A stretch of 64,000 nt of DNA from positions 53,767 to 117,766 of the forward strand of contig NZ_JACJPF010000111.1 of assembly GCF_014695915.1 (NCBI RefSeq), read 5' to 3'. The DNA is from Trichocoleus sp. FACHB-40. Its GTDB lineage: Bacteria; Cyanobacteriota; Cyanobacteriia; Cyanobacteriales; FACHB-T130. Each line of letters opens with the position of its first letter. Within the stretch, counting starts at the first letter, position 1. The notes beneath the pieces were generated by a model, which ran no database searches, was not told the DNA's origin, and saw only the letters and a list, made by a program, of their open reading frames with translations. Position numbers and translations under genes: made by a program. Of this stretch, positions 17,190-26,280 are shown piece after piece.

Positions 17190-18201
17190 TCCCAGCAATG
17201 AACCTGTAGCCGCAAATCCTCATCTACGTTGGCACCCGTTGCGGGGAGAATGGATAGCTTATGCTTCGCATCGTCAGGGGCGGACTTTTATGCCGCCCGC
17301 AGAATACAATCCTCTAGCACCTACCACCGATCCTAACTTTCCCACTGAACTACCCCAAGGTCGATATGATGTAGCGGTTTTTGATAACCGCTTTCCTTCA
17401 ATGACGCTGGCGGCGCATAACCCACCCGCCAGCATTGTTGAAACTCTCCCCGCAGATGGTGCGTGCGAGGTGGTGGTTTTTACTCAAGATCCGCAGGCTA
17501 CTATCGGTTCCCTGGAACTGGATCATTTAGAATTGCTGTTCCAAGTTTGGAGCGATCGCACTCGCGTTATCGGCGAAAATCCCCACATTCAATATGTGTT
17601 GCCGTTTGAAAATAAGGGTGTAGAAATGGGGGTGACTTTGCAGCATCCCCACGGACAAATCTACGCTTATCCTTTTGTCCCGCCTGTTCCCGCCCGAATG
17701 TTAGAGCGTCAGCAGGCATATTATCAGGAAAATAACCGGGGCTTGCTGCAAGATTTGATACAAAAGGAAATCGAAGACAAGCAGCGGATAATTTATCAGG
17801 ATGAGCAAGCGATCGCATTTATCCCCGCTTGTGCGCGTTATCCTTACGAAGTTTGGCTTGCGCCCATCCAGCCTGCTGCCACTTTCATGGATCTTACCCC
17901 AGAGCAACGGGCGGGACTTGCCAAAGCTTTAAAGACTGTTACTCTTAAATACGATGGTTTGTGGAATCGTCCCTTTCCTTACTTGATGGCTTGGTTCCAA
18001 GCACCTACCGATGGACAACCGCATCCAGAAGCACACCTGCACGCCGAATTTTATCCGCCTTATCGTACCAAAGATCGGCTTAAGTATTTGGCGGGAACTG
18101 AACTAGCAGCAGGGATGTTTGCTAATGATGCGCTTCCGGAGGAGAAAGCTAAGGATTTACAAGCTGTAGCCATAACACTCGAAAATTCGGTACGGTTGTG
18201 A
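17101..18201 (+). CDS. galT: Galactose-1-phosphate uridylyltransferase
   Basis: 366 residues. The HIT-like active site H182-P-H184-G-Q186 ([11 protein letters not shown]) carries the nucleophilic His. The N-terminal segment [20 protein letters not shown] and the C-terminal [11 protein letters not shown] zinc/substrate region are typical of GalT. It exchanges UMP between UDP-glucose and galactose-1-phosphate in the cytoplasm. ATG 17101 ([22 protein letters not shown]) fits the family start even though it lies 89 bp inside the GH2 frame. An M24-like gene follows 98 bp downstream and galK is 5 kb away on the same strand. Confidence 0.93.
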   Translation: MHSLDLLKPDGRTLKLYSRYPIAEGIIAPSPSNEPVAANPHLRWHPLRGEWIAYASHRQGRTFMPPAEYNPLAPTTDPNFPTELPQGRYDVAVFDNRFPSMTLAAHNPPASIVETLPADGACEVVVFTQDPQATIGSLELDHLELLFQVWSDRTRVIGENPHIQYVLPFENKGVEMGVTLQHPHGQIYAYPFVPPVPARMLERQQAYYQENNRGLLQDLIQKEIEDKQRIIYQDEQAIAFIPACARYPYEVWLAPIQPAATFMDLTPEQRAGLAKALKTVTLKYDGLWNRPFPYLMAWFQAPTDGQPHPEAHLHAEFYPPYRTKDRLKYLAGTELAAGMFANDALPEEKAKDLQAVAITLENSVRL

Positions 18202-18299
18202 ATCAAAACTTAACCCCCTAACCCCGTTCCTTGCAAGGGAAGGGGGAAGAACTCCGGCTAGGGGCTGGGGGAGGGGTTTCCTGCTGTAAAAGGTGAGTT

Positions 18300-19394
18300 A
18301 TGAATCAATTTAGTGAAGAATCCCAGAAGCTAGAGTTAATCCGAAAAGCCCTAACTGAAGCCGACGCGCAGGGTTTACGGCTACGCGGCACAGACTGGTT
18401 CGCATGGGCGACTGCTGGCGGTTCCAGCACCGTACTGCTAACCGCAGAAACCGGAGTCGCAGAAGTGCTGGTGACAGCCCAAGATGCGTGGATATTAACT
18501 GACGAAATCGAAGCGCAGCGTTTTAAAGATGAGGAAATTTCGGCAAATTTCCAGTTTTACGCCAATCCTTGGGCTGATGCTGCGGCGCGTGAATCTTTTG
18601 TGCAGGAAGCTACCAATGGAGGGAAAGTTTTAAGCGATCGCCCGCTTCCTCATGTAGAGAAGCGATTACCCGCGTCTCTACAGCAGCATAAACGAACCCT
18701 GATGTCAAGTGAGTTGGAGCGATATCGCCAGCTAGGGCGTAAAGCGAGCGAAGCGATGACTGAGGTACTAAAAGCCGCCAAGCCGGATTGGACAGAATAT
18801 CAGCTTGCGGGTGCAGGTGCAGAGGCTTTGTGGGCGAGGGGGATACATCCAGCGCTGACGCTGGTAGCAGGCGAGAGACGTTTGCCGCTTTACCGCCACG
18901 CTACCGCTAGCGGCGAAAAAATTGGACAGCAAGCGATGCTGGTGTTTTGCGCTAGGGAACATGGTTTGTATGCGAATCTTACCCGATTTGTGTCATTTGG
19001 TTCGTCCGATGAAAGCGCCAAATTGCACCGCCATGTCAGGGAAATTGAAGCGGAAGGGCTGAATTTTTTAAAGCCTGGGGTATCGCTTAATGCAGTTTAT
19101 GACACTTTAGCTAATGCTTATCAAAAGCACGGCTTTCCTAATGCCATCCGCGAACATCATCAGGGTGGAACTACGGGATATTTGGCGCGAGAAGTTGTAG
19201 CCAATCCCACGACTAATGACACTCTGGCGGAGAATATGGCTGTTGCTTGGAATCCAAGTGTACCAGGGGCAAAGATTGAAGATACTTTTGTCCTTGTTAA
19301 TGATGGCAAGTTGGAAAATCTAACTTTAGATCCAAATTGGCCTAGTGTGGAGGTAGAAGGAAGGTTGCGCCCTGTACCTTTGGAAGTTGGATAA
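18300..19394 (+). CDS. M24 (aminopeptidase P/creatinase fold) family protein, metal ligands apparently degenerate
   Basis: 364 residues. The C-terminal pita-bread domain is recognisable (ELERYRQLGRKASEAMTEVL, FLKPGVSLNAVYDTL, HHQGGTTGYLAREV, AWNPSVPGAKIEDTFVLV). In active M24 peptidases two Asp occupy the segment here reading VFCAREHGLYANLTRFVSFG; both Asp are replaced, and the usual Glu in the NPSVPGAKIEDT loop is also changed except the last Glu. It may therefore be a non-peptidase or use another chemistry. GGTGA 6 bases ahead of ATG 18300 is the ribosome site. It follows galT closely, suggesting co-transcription. Confidence 0.8.
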   Translation: MNQFSEESQKLELIRKALTEADAQGLRLRGTDWFAWATAGGSSTVLLTAETGVAEVLVTAQDAWILTDEIEAQRFKDEEISANFQFYANPWADAAARESFVQEATNGGKVLSDRPLPHVEKRLPASLQQHKRTLMSSELERYRQLGRKASEAMTEVLKAAKPDWTEYQLAGAGAEALWARGIHPALTLVAGERRLPLYRHATASGEKIGQQAMLVFCAREHGLYANLTRFVSFGSSDESAKLHRHVREIEAEGLNFLKPGVSLNAVYDTLANAYQKHGFPNAIREHHQGGTTGYLAREVVANPTTNDTLAENMAVAWNPSVPGAKIEDTFVLVNDGKLENLTLDPNWPSVEVEGRLRPVPLEVG

Positions 19395-19402
19395 TGGAAA
19401 TG

Positions 19403-19528
19403 CCCTAGCGAATTGAATTCGCGGCTATACACACGAAACCTGCTTGACAAAGGTTTAAAAATACCAAATTTTCTTAAGTCCGCGCAGGCGGACTTTGTTT
19501 GTGTAGCCGCGATTTCTAATCGCCAGGG
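19403..19528. mobile_element. 126-bp MITE-like element
   Basis: Imperfect terminal inverted repeats (left CCCTAGCGAATTGAATTCGC, right complement CCCTGGCGATTAGAAATCGC) enclose an internal hairpin AAGTCCG...CGGACTT at 19476-19495. Located between the M24 and DUF6745 genes. A frame open through it would add a spurious 52-residue extension to the next gene. Confidence 0.7.
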
Positions 19529-19568
19529 CAATTTTTACACCAGATATTTTCAGCAACACCGCCACAAT

Positions 19569-20606
19569 ATGTCACAGAAAAAGATTGAAAAGCTTACTCC
19601 AGAGCAAGAAGCTTTGATTCCGCTTTATCGGGATAAATGGAGAAACATAGCATATTCAACTGAGCCAATTGATAGAGAAAAAGCTGCTGAAGCGGTAAAA
19701 GAAGCCTATAACTTGATTGCTTTATCTGAACCAAAGATTATTTTTTGTGATAGCCCTTATTCAGCAGATAATCAGTGGTTGAGTAAAGAATCAAGAGAAT
19801 TTACAGATGATTCGTATGGTCGAGTGTCTCAGGAACTGGAATATAAACTATGGGACAAACTGATGGGGCAACTATGGGAAAAAATGAGGAGCTACTTTGA
19901 AACTGAAGAGCTACACACGCATTTACACAACCAAGTGTCTAGCAAGATTGGTATGGAATTAGGTTTTGAATTATCTATATTTGGTTATTGTCTTGACATA
20001 GAAGAATGGTCTAGTAGTGGGGTTTTTATAGAATTTTGTGTTTTTGTTTTAAATTTAAATTGCACTGAAAATTTAAAAGAATGGATTGTTTTTCAATCAA
20101 TAGTTAAGAATTGCGGCTGGATTTACCCTTATGAAAAGATAGCAATTATATGCGATCGCCCTCGCGTCCTCTCCTTGGACAACCAGCAGCGTCTCCACGC
20201 GGAAGGCTCACCAGCAATACAGTTTGCTGACGGATATAGTCTCTATGCCTATCATGGCGTGAGATTACCTGAAAAATACGGAACAGTTCACCCGAACCAG
20301 TGGCAACCCCAATGGCTTTTAGAAGAAAATAACGCCGAACTGCGGCAAGTGTTAATTCAGGGAATTGGCTACGAAAGAATTGCCCAGGAACTAGGGGCAA
20401 TTGAGCTAGATTCTTATCAAGAATACAGTTTATTAAAAATTGATATTGATGTTGATGTTGAGCCAATATCTTTGTTAAAGATGACTTGCCCAAGCACCGG
20501 ATTTATTCATGCGTTGCGCGTACCACCTGAGATGATATCGGCGCGGGAGGCTATTCGTTGGGTGAATTGGGGAATTTCCCCGGAAGAGTTTGCCATTCAA
20601 ACTTGA
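19569..20606 (+). CDS. DUF6745-type protein of unknown function
   Basis: 346 residues from ATG 19569 (MSQKKIEKLTPEQEALIPLY). The frame is open further upstream to 19413, but that part is translation of a repeat element, so I reject it. The opening, with EPIDREKAAEAVKEAYNLI and IIFCDSPYSA, is the hallmark of a cyanobacterial family annotated DUF6745; no function is known. The middle (150-220) is hydrophobic/aromatic and AT-rich; the end carries ALRVPPEMISAREAIRWVNWG, a conserved closing motif. No membrane anchor is certain. Confidence 0.8.
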   Translation: MSQKKIEKLTPEQEALIPLYRDKWRNIAYSTEPIDREKAAEAVKEAYNLIALSEPKIIFCDSPYSADNQWLSKESREFTDDSYGRVSQELEYKLWDKLMGQLWEKMRSYFETEELHTHLHNQVSSKIGMELGFELSIFGYCLDIEEWSSSGVFIEFCVFVLNLNCTENLKEWIVFQSIVKNCGWIYPYEKIAIICDRPRVLSLDNQQRLHAEGSPAIQFADGYSLYAYHGVRLPEKYGTVHPNQWQPQWLLEENNAELRQVLIQGIGYERIAQELGAIELDSYQEYSLLKIDIDVDVEPISLLKMTCPSTGFIHALRVPPEMISAREAIRWVNWGISPEEFAIQT

Positions 20607-20853
20607 ACCAAAGTTATGTACATTAGGGCTAATAATATAAAACTCATGTAGGTTGTCTTGAGTAACGAACCCCAATTATTATAAGAATTTGTTTGGTTTT
20701 ACTATCGTTTACTGAACTTACACTTATTCTTAGTTGACAAAAACCAAAATTTTTAGTATTTAAAATTACAACCTACCTTAACAGTAAGACTATTCTTTAG
20801 CTAGAAGTATAGATTAAGTAGTAGCAATTACTTTGGTTAGTAGAAACCAATAA

Positions 20854-20898
20854 AAAAGATTCTTGTAGGGTTTAAATACCATAAGACAAGAATCTTTT
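20854..20898 (-). terminator. Hairpin with U-run, minus-strand terminator
   Basis: 13-bp perfect stem AAAAGATTCTTGT/ACAAGAATCTTTT with a 19-base loop. Read on the minus strand the stem is followed by further T residues, as in an intrinsic terminator. It lies 35 bp beyond the stop of the small minus-strand ORF at 20934-21047. Confidence 0.6.
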
Positions 20899-20933
20899 AT
20901 ACTCTTTCGTGCTTTAATTATTGACTTAAGCTT

Positions 20934-21047
20934 TTAGCTATCAGTCTCAGAAGTTAACTGCGCGATCGCTCTTGAGGCAAATTTCTCGGCGATTACTTCT
21001 TGTAGCTTATCTTCTGAATCTATAGCACTCCCATAAAACCCAAACAT
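20934..21047 (-). CDS. Possible 37-residue small protein
   Basis: ATG to TAA frame giving a peptide starting MFGFYGSAIDSEDKLQEVIA and ending LTSETDS. The middle would form one acidic amphipathic helix. It contains a HIP1 site. Support is its position upstream of a good minus-strand terminator; against it are its size, no clear ribosome site and no known relative. It lies between two plus-strand genes. Confidence 0.35.
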   Translation of the reverse strand: MFGFYGSAIDSEDKLQEVIAEKFASRAIAQLTSETDS

Positions 21048-21073
21048 CGTTAAAACTTTATTTGATCCAAGCC

Positions 21074-22384
21074 ATGACTCACTTTGGTGTAATTTGTCCA
21101 CCTTTTGCTGGTCATATTCATCCTATGGCAGCCTTGGGACGAGAGCTACAACGGCGCGGTCATCGCATCACCTTCCTGCAAATACCCGATTTAGAAACAG
21201 CAGTGCGTTCGGAAGGACTAAATTTTTGGCCTATTGGAAAGTCTGCTTATCGACCGGGCGAACTTGCCGAAAGCTTCACAGAATTAGGTAAATTAAGCGG
21301 TATAGAATCCCTACGTTATTCAGTGGAAGTGTGCCAACGTTTCACAGCTACGATGTGCGAGGATGCCCCCCGTGCCATTGCAGAAGCGGGAATTGAAGCA
21401 CTGCTGGCAGATCAGCTAGAACCAGCAAGTGAAACGGTAGCCGAATACTTGGGTATGCCTTTTGTAACCGTGTCCTGCGCCCAAGCTATCCACCGCAAAG
21501 CAGAAATTCCTCCCTTCTTCACTCTTTGGAACTACGAGAATAAGTTGTGGGCGCGTCTTCGCAATCAGGCTGCTTATTACCTATTAGATCGCAATAGCCA
21601 ACCGCTTCTGCAAGCCCTCAATCAGTATCGTAAACAGTGGAAGTTACCTGTGATTCGCAAGTTGTATGCTTCCCGTTCTCGACTTGCCCACATTAGCCAG
21701 CAACCTGCTGCTTTTGATTTCCCCTGCGCCAACCTACCAAAGCACTTCCATTACGTCGGGCCTTTTCGCAATCCCTCGCCGCGCAAAATTTCCTTTCCCT
21801 ACGAACGCTTGACCGGGCAACCGCTGATTTATGCTTCGCTTGGAACTGTGCAAAATACTAAAGAGGATATTTATCACTGCATCGCCGCAGCCTGCGAGGA
21901 GCTGGATGTGCAACTGGTTATCACTCTTGGGGGCGGGATGGATGTAGAAGCGGTGCAAGGACTGCCCGGTTCTCCCTTAGTTGTAAAATATGCTCCTCAA
22001 CTAGAACTGCTTTCCAAAGCTAGCTTAACCATCACTCACGGAGGACTCAACACGGTACTAGATTCGCTGAGTCACGGGGTTCCTATGGTTGCCATCCCAA
22101 TCACATATGAACAGCCAGGAACGGGAGCGCGAATTAGGTGGACAGGGGCTGGGGAAGCGCTTCCTTTGGCTAACCTGAACGCGACTGAACTGCAAGCGGC
22201 TATTAAACGGGTGCTGACGGAGGATTCTTACTTAAATAATGCTTTAAAGTTGAAAGAATCTATCCGTCAATCAGGTGGAGTAAAAGGAGCTGCTGATATT
22301 GTTGAGCAAGTGGTCAAGTCCGGGCATCCAGTCCTGTCGGGATTAACGCCAGTTTTATCTAGGGGAGTTGCCTACTCTACCTAA
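21074..22384 (+). CDS. GT1 family glycosyltransferase, CrtX/MGT-like
   Basis: 436 residues from ATG 21074 (MTHFGVICPPFAGHIHPMAA); an in-frame TTG at 21062 is less likely. N-terminal acceptor domain with the GHIHP motif, C-terminal donor domain with YASLGTVQN and HGGLNTVLDSLSHGVPMVAIP, the nucleotide-sugar signature. The pattern is close to zeaxanthin glucosyltransferase (CrtX) and macrolide glycosyltransferases. In cyanobacteria carotenoid glycosides such as myxoxanthophyll are made by a different enzyme class, so the acceptor is open. No link with the flanking Leloir genes beyond proximity. Confidence 0.88.
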   Translation: MTHFGVICPPFAGHIHPMAALGRELQRRGHRITFLQIPDLETAVRSEGLNFWPIGKSAYRPGELAESFTELGKLSGIESLRYSVEVCQRFTATMCEDAPRAIAEAGIEALLADQLEPASETVAEYLGMPFVTVSCAQAIHRKAEIPPFFTLWNYENKLWARLRNQAAYYLLDRNSQPLLQALNQYRKQWKLPVIRKLYASRSRLAHISQQPAAFDFPCANLPKHFHYVGPFRNPSPRKISFPYERLTGQPLIYASLGTVQNTKEDIYHCIAAACEELDVQLVITLGGGMDVEAVQGLPGSPLVVKYAPQLELLSKASLTITHGGLNTVLDSLSHGVPMVAIPITYEQPGTGARIRWTGAGEALPLANLNATELQAAIKRVLTEDSYLNNALKLKESIRQSGGVKGAADIVEQVVKSGHPVLSGLTPVLSRGVAYST

Positions 22385-22436
22385 TGATTCTGGCAGGGAG
22401 GAGGTTCTCAACTTTAGTTAATCCTAGTCATGGCAG

Positions 22437-22655
22437 TTAACTCATGAGTTTGGAATTATTAGCTCCCTGCCAAGCTGTCCATGCCGAATATACGTCTTCC
22501 TCCACAAGTCCTTTCTTACTAAAATCTGGGGTATGCTCGACTAACACTTTGATTGTTGAAGTGTAAGTGTTCCCAATTATTTCATGTCCATAGCCGATAA
22601 CTTTGCCGATGTGTCCTGTTTTTTGACTTAGGACGTAATCACCTATATTAAGCAT
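22437..22655 (-). CDS. Small conserved cyanobacterial protein of unknown function
   Basis: 72 residues beginning MLNIGDYVLSQKTGHIGKVI. The pattern of a beta strand, Gly turn and strand (GDYVLSQKTGHIGKVIGYG) looks like a small SH3/KOW-like barrel, which is inference from pattern only. A family of similar short proteins exists in filamentous cyanobacteria. Convergent with the upstream glycosyltransferase. Confidence 0.6.
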   Translation of the reverse strand: MLNIGDYVLSQKTGHIGKVIGYGHEIIGNTYTSTIKVLVEHTPDFSKKGLVEEDVYSAWTAWQGANNSKLMS

Positions 22656-23072
22656 AGTTACTAACCCTCTTTGTTTCCTTAAAAGCTTTCTGATTGTGTA
22701 ATTAATTTTATAAAATCTCTACTTATTATTTACTCTTTCCGGAAGCTAATAAAGCTTATTTTTAGGTCTATCTCCGGTAGGATGTAGTATTAAGGATAGT
22801 TGTGATTGAAAATACAAGAGCTATTTTAAAATATTAAAAGATGTGGAGATAGATTAAATATTGAAATAATAACTGTTGCTGGTTAAGGTAAAGGTTAACG
22901 AAATGCTGCATACTATGATGTTAATAAAGGTCAAATTTTTATATAAATATCATAGGTAGTGGGAAATTATATTTTTCTGGTTCAGTTAGGGATAGCCACA
23001 AAAAATAGTTCCCAAGTTTTTCGTTGAGAAAATACGAAAAAAAGTCAATGTAACGCTAGCTCGTAATAAACT
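22656..23072. other. 417-bp gap without a recognised gene
   Basis: AT-rich, with no supported open frame or strong hairpin. It should contain the galK promoter and the promoter of the divergent 72-residue gene, but I cannot place either with confidence. Confidence 0.4.
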
Positions 23073-24140
23073 ATGATGGACTTCCAGCAGATATTTGGTA
23101 AAACACCTGAAACGCAAGCCAGCGCACCAGGACGGGTGAACTTGCTAGGCGAACACACCGACTACAATGATGGATTCGTGTTACCAACAGCGATTCCACA
23201 ACGGACAACGGTAAATTTGGGTTTCAGCAAGGATGGACAGCACCACTTTTACTCGCAAGAACTCGACGAACGGGTAAGCATTTGCGACAACGAACACACG
23301 CCGCCAGGATTCGCCAGCTATATATTGGGGTGTATCAGGCTTTTGCAGCAGGAAGGACAAGCAATACCGCCGCTGAATCTGCACGTTAGTTCGTCGGTAC
23401 CGATGGGGTCGGGTTTGTCTAGCAGTGCGGCTTTGGAAGTTGCAACGCTCAGGGGAGTGCGATCGCTCCTCAATCTCGATCTCGATGATGTCCGCATCGC
23501 CGAAATAGCACAACAGGCGGAAATTCAATATGCTGGCGTCAACTGCGGCATTATGGATCAGATGGCTTCGAGCTTGGCTGACACAGATTCTATGCTGTTT
23601 TTAGACACGCGATCGCTCGAACGCCAAGTTATCCCTTTCCCTGCTGGTGCAGAAGTTTTGGTGATCGATAGTGGCGTACCTCGTACTTTGGCGACTAGCG
23701 GATACAACCAGCGTCGCGCTGAGTGCGAAGAAGCAGCGCGATCGCTAGGGGTTAAAGCGCTCAGAGATATCACAGATCCGCAAGCAGTGGAAAATTTACC
23801 CGAACCCCAGCGGCGTCGCGCTCGTCACGTCGTCACCGAGGATAACCGAGTGTTGGAGGTTCTGCAAGGAGTGTCAGCACAACGGTTTGGGGAATTGATG
23901 AACGCTTCTCACGCCAGCTTGCGCGACGATTACGAAGTTTCCGTTCTAGCTCTGGATACCCTCGTGGCGATCTTGCAAGAAACTCCGGGAGTCTTTGGTG
24001 CAAGGCTGACTGGTGCTGGTTTTGGGGGTGCGTGCGTGGCTTTGGTTGAGGCGGGAAAAGCGGGCGCGATCGCGCAAAACGTACTTGAACGTTACAAAAA
24101 TGCAGGTAACACCGGACGCATTCTAGTTCCAGAAATTTAA
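23073..24140 (+). CDS. galK: Galactokinase
   Basis: 355 residues, GHMP kinase. The galactokinase signature [20 protein letters not shown] is at about 18-37, the ATP-binding GHMP motif [15 protein letters not shown] at about 110, and the third motif [17 protein letters not shown] near the C-terminus. It phosphorylates galactose at O1, feeding GalT encoded 5 kb upstream on the same strand. The start could be either ATG of the MMDF pair. Ends before a hairpin shared with the convergent cupin gene. galE is not in the window. Confidence 0.95.
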   Translation: MMDFQQIFGKTPETQASAPGRVNLLGEHTDYNDGFVLPTAIPQRTTVNLGFSKDGQHHFYSQELDERVSICDNEHTPPGFASYILGCIRLLQQEGQAIPPLNLHVSSSVPMGSGLSSSAALEVATLRGVRSLLNLDLDDVRIAEIAQQAEIQYAGVNCGIMDQMASSLADTDSMLFLDTRSLERQVIPFPAGAEVLVIDSGVPRTLATSGYNQRRAECEEAARSLGVKALRDITDPQAVENLPEPQRRRARHVVTEDNRVLEVLQGVSAQRFGELMNASHASLRDDYEVSVLALDTLVAILQETPGVFGARLTGAGFGGACVALVEAGKAGAIAQNVLERYKNAGNTGRILVPEI

Positions 24141-24157
24141 TTGTAGTCTTTTAAAAC

Positions 24158-24200
24158 CTTCCCCAACCCTTGCCATTTACGGCCAGGATTGGGGAGGGCT
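24158..24200. terminator. Bidirectional hairpin between galK and cupin gene
   Basis: CCTTCCCCAACCC pairs with GGATTGGGGAGGG across a 17-base loop, between the two convergent genes. Confidence 0.6.
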
Positions 24201-24217
24201 TACATTAGTTTTAGCAA

Positions 24218-24589
24218 TTAGCCAACTTCTACACTATCGCCTGAGATTGAAGGCCATCGGACAGTCAGAATAATAGAATCTTCAAGAGCAGACCAAGAAT
24301 GAGCTACACCAGGTACCCAAAGAACATAGTCACCCTCACCAGATAATAATACTTCTTGCTCCGGAAATTGCAGGCGAAATCGCCCTTTAATCAGAATAGA
24401 AAGTGTGGTTGCTTCCTCGTTCGTTGCCCACTGATCTCTACTATCTCCTGCTTGGTGGACAGCCCATTTTACCTCTAAATCTGTGGTCGAACGCGGGTCA
24501 TCCGTCGGAGTTACAAAGTGACCAAGAATCCAACCCCAACGTTTTTTACCCTCAGTCTGAGCGTTTCCAAAAATAACTTTAGGCTGCAT
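24218..24589 (-). CDS. Cupin-fold protein
   Basis: 123 residues. GKRRWGWILGHF-type start, then a single cupin barrel: TTLSILIKGRFRLQFPEQEVLL, GEGDYVLWVPGVAHSWSALEDSIILTVRWPS. Only part of the usual metal-binding His set is visible (the His of AHSW), so it may be a regulatory or sugar-binding cupin. Cyanobacterial genomes carry many such unnamed genes. It faces galK and is followed upstream by two repeat elements. Confidence 0.75.
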   Translation of the reverse strand: MQPKVIFGNAQTEGKKRWGWILGHFVTPTDDPRSTTDLEVKWAVHQAGDSRDQWATNEEATTLSILIKGRFRLQFPEQEVLLSGEGDYVLWVPGVAHSWSALEDSIILTVRWPSISGDSVEVG

Positions 24590-24642
24590 TAGGTAATATC
24601 AAGTAGTGTTCAAATATGTCATGCTGTTCTTAGCATCGCATA

Positions 24643-24745
24643 TATAGCAATCCTATTTAAGTTGTGAACGAGTATTCGCCCTGGTGTAGGGACACGGCAG
24701 TGCCGTGTCCCTACAGGGGTTCACGAATCATTTAGGATTGCTATA
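24643..24745. mobile_element. MITE-like element, TATAGC-end family (copy 3)
   Basis: Ends TATAGCAATCCTATTTAAGT and, complemented, TATAGCAATCCTAAATGATT. It encloses the perfect palindrome GGACACGGCAGTGCCGTGTCC. It shares its last four bases with the next copy. Confidence 0.75.
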
Positions 24746-24853
24746 GCAATCCTAATTTATTTAGATTCTCCCTTTTCTCCTCTTCTGCGCCCTTTCTTGC
24801 CTCTGCGGTTCGTAAAAAAAGGTAATTTTCACCCATAAAATAGGATTGCTATA
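24742..24853. mobile_element. MITE-like element, TATAGC-end family (copy 4)
   Basis: Ends TATAGCAATCCTAATTTATT and, complemented, TATAGCAATCCTATTTTATG. The interior includes a dispersed fragment (TTGCCTCTGCGGTTCGTAAA) related to the insert in pbpC. It abuts copy 3 head to tail. Confidence 0.7.
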
Positions 24854-24879
24854 GTTCCTATGAATGCAACTTGGTACAA

Positions 24880-25086
24880 TCAAACAATTTTGACATTGCT
24901 TCCCTTAGCTTTCTTCGGCTTACAACGAGACAAACAAGCTTCAAGATAAGGACAGTCTTCACACTTGATTGCTTCCCCTGGATTAGCACACCCACAGGGA
25001 AGATGCAACAAACACTCTTGAGGTTTTTTCAGTGCAAAACTGAAAGTTGTTTCTCGCAAACAAATAATAAAATCTCGTGCAATCAT
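24880..25086 (-). CDS. Small cysteine-rich protein of unknown function
   Basis: 68 residues with eight Cys, seven of them in the second half: EC-x5-PCGC, KCEDCPYLEAC and SRC. The spacing would suit a zinc or iron-sulfur site. It ends in a basic tail (KPKKAKG). Not recognised. It lies 20 bp downstream of the CrtO-like pseudogene on the same strand. Confidence 0.5.
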   Translation of the reverse strand: MIARDFIICLRETTFSFALKKPQECLLHLPCGCANPGEAIKCEDCPYLEACLSRCKPKKAKGSNVKIV

Positions 25087-25105
25087 AATATTTTTGTCCT
25101 CCCCC

Positions 25106-25578
25106 CTATTTGATATTTAAAACAGATTTTGCTGTTGATTTCACAGCAGAACCCACATCAGCCAGAGTCTGATCAATCGGACGCTGATTATGTAAGAAAG
25201 CTCGCGCACAATTGGGTTCCGGCATCCCAGAAATTGACCTACCGGGATGAGTTTCCGCACCCGTCAGAAATAAACCCTCAATCGGAGTTTTATAATTAGC
25301 AATCTCTGACAAAGGACGGAAGAACATCATCTGGTCGATCATATCCAGATGATAGTAATTACCCTTCAGGACTCCCAAGCGATCGCCTAGTTCAGCGGGA
25401 CTTTCCACATTACGAGCAATGATTGAATTTTTGACATTTGGAGCATAGTCTGCTAATTTGTCAAGCACCCGGTCTGCTACCTTATTTTTCAACTCTTCCG
25501 TCCATCCCGTACCCAGAAATGTTGAATTTAGATACCATTATGACCAGCCCCCATAATTACAACATCGTAGGCTTGCAT
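25106..25578 (-). pseudogene. Collapsed CrtO/phytoene-desaturase-like FAD oxidoreductase
   Basis: At 25578 an ATG opens the FAD-binding N-terminus MQAYDVVIMGAGHNGI, which stops at once; directly after it, in another frame, comes the family's C-terminal part (STFLGTGWTEELKNKVADR, then PIEGLFLTGAETHPGRSISG). Relatives are about 500 residues, so more than 1 kb of the middle has been deleted. The GAxTHPGGSISG motif is also mutated. The remaining 128-residue frame (25106-25492) cannot form the enzyme. Confidence 0.85.
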
Positions 25579-25753
25579 CTATAAAGCTTCAGTTAGAAGG
25601 TCGATTTTAACTCCCCAGTTCGTTAATACTTCTTTTATTTTCGATATCCTTAGAAATTACAGCTTCATCCTAAAAGCTTGTCTTACTTGTATTTAAGGAA
25701 TAGTTCTGTGTTAACTCAAATAGTATTCTAATATACAAAATACTTGCAGCAAA

Positions 25754-25781
25754 GGGTGCGTTACGCTTGGCTAACGCACCC
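25754..25781 (-). terminator. Hairpin downstream of the DUF4383 gene
   Basis: Perfect 10-bp stem GGGTGCGTTA/TAACGCACCC with an 8-base loop, 8 bp after the stop of the minus-strand gene at 25789. This hairpin type is also a common dispersed repeat in cyanobacteria. Confidence 0.65.
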
Positions 25782-25788
25782 TACCAAA

Positions 25789-26280
25789 CTAGACGCTAGG
25801 CGATACACCAACATCCTTTAATTTTGCAGGCTTAAAGAACCCATAATAAGCTGCTGCTGCCGCCGTGAGAGCATTAAGCCAAACATTGTTTCCCAAGATT
25901 GGCATTAAGCCGAAAGTTGTGTTCGTGAAAGGCAACAAACCCATAATTGCTATCAAGGTATAGACAATGGCAAAACCTTGATTGAATACCAGCGCACCAC
26001 TGAGGCTAGTAGCCGCGGCAATTCCCAGAATACCCACTACAATGTGTACGGCATTATGCAAATAATTGGTGGGAAATAGGCCCAACACATTGCCGTATCC
26101 GTCACTAAACTTGAGATTAGGTACATAAAGCGGCGCATCGGATGCAACTTCAGGCATAGCAGTAAAGCCCGGTATAAATCCAACAATGCCTACAAACAAA
26201 AAGAAGATGCCAATAGCTAGGGCAAAAGCACGCTCTTTGTCGCTAATCCGGCTGATTAGATCAGCATAACGCTGTTGCAT
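25789..26280 (-). CDS. DUF4383-type four-helix membrane protein
   Basis: 163 residues. Four hydrophobic stretches are visible: about 18-38 (FALAIGIFFLFVGIVGF), 72-92 (LHNAVHIVVGILGIAAA), 100-118 and 128-148. LHNAVHIVVG is the motif of the DUF4383 family of membrane proteins, whose function is unknown. Upstream DNA is AT-rich and contains a repeat element; no operon partner. Confidence 0.8.
   Translation of the reverse strand: MQQRYADLISRISDKERAFALAIGIFFLFVGIVGFIPGFTAMPEVASDAPLYVPNLKFSDGYGNVLGLFPTNYLHNAVHIVVGILGIAAATSLSGALVFNQGFAIVYTLIAIMGLLPFTNTTFGLMPILGNNVWLNALTAAAAAYYGFFKPAKLKDVGVSPSV

Noticed and set aside
19413..19568. 52-residue N-terminal extension of the DUF6745 gene
   Set aside because: It is translation of an inverted-repeat element; the family start is ATG 19569.
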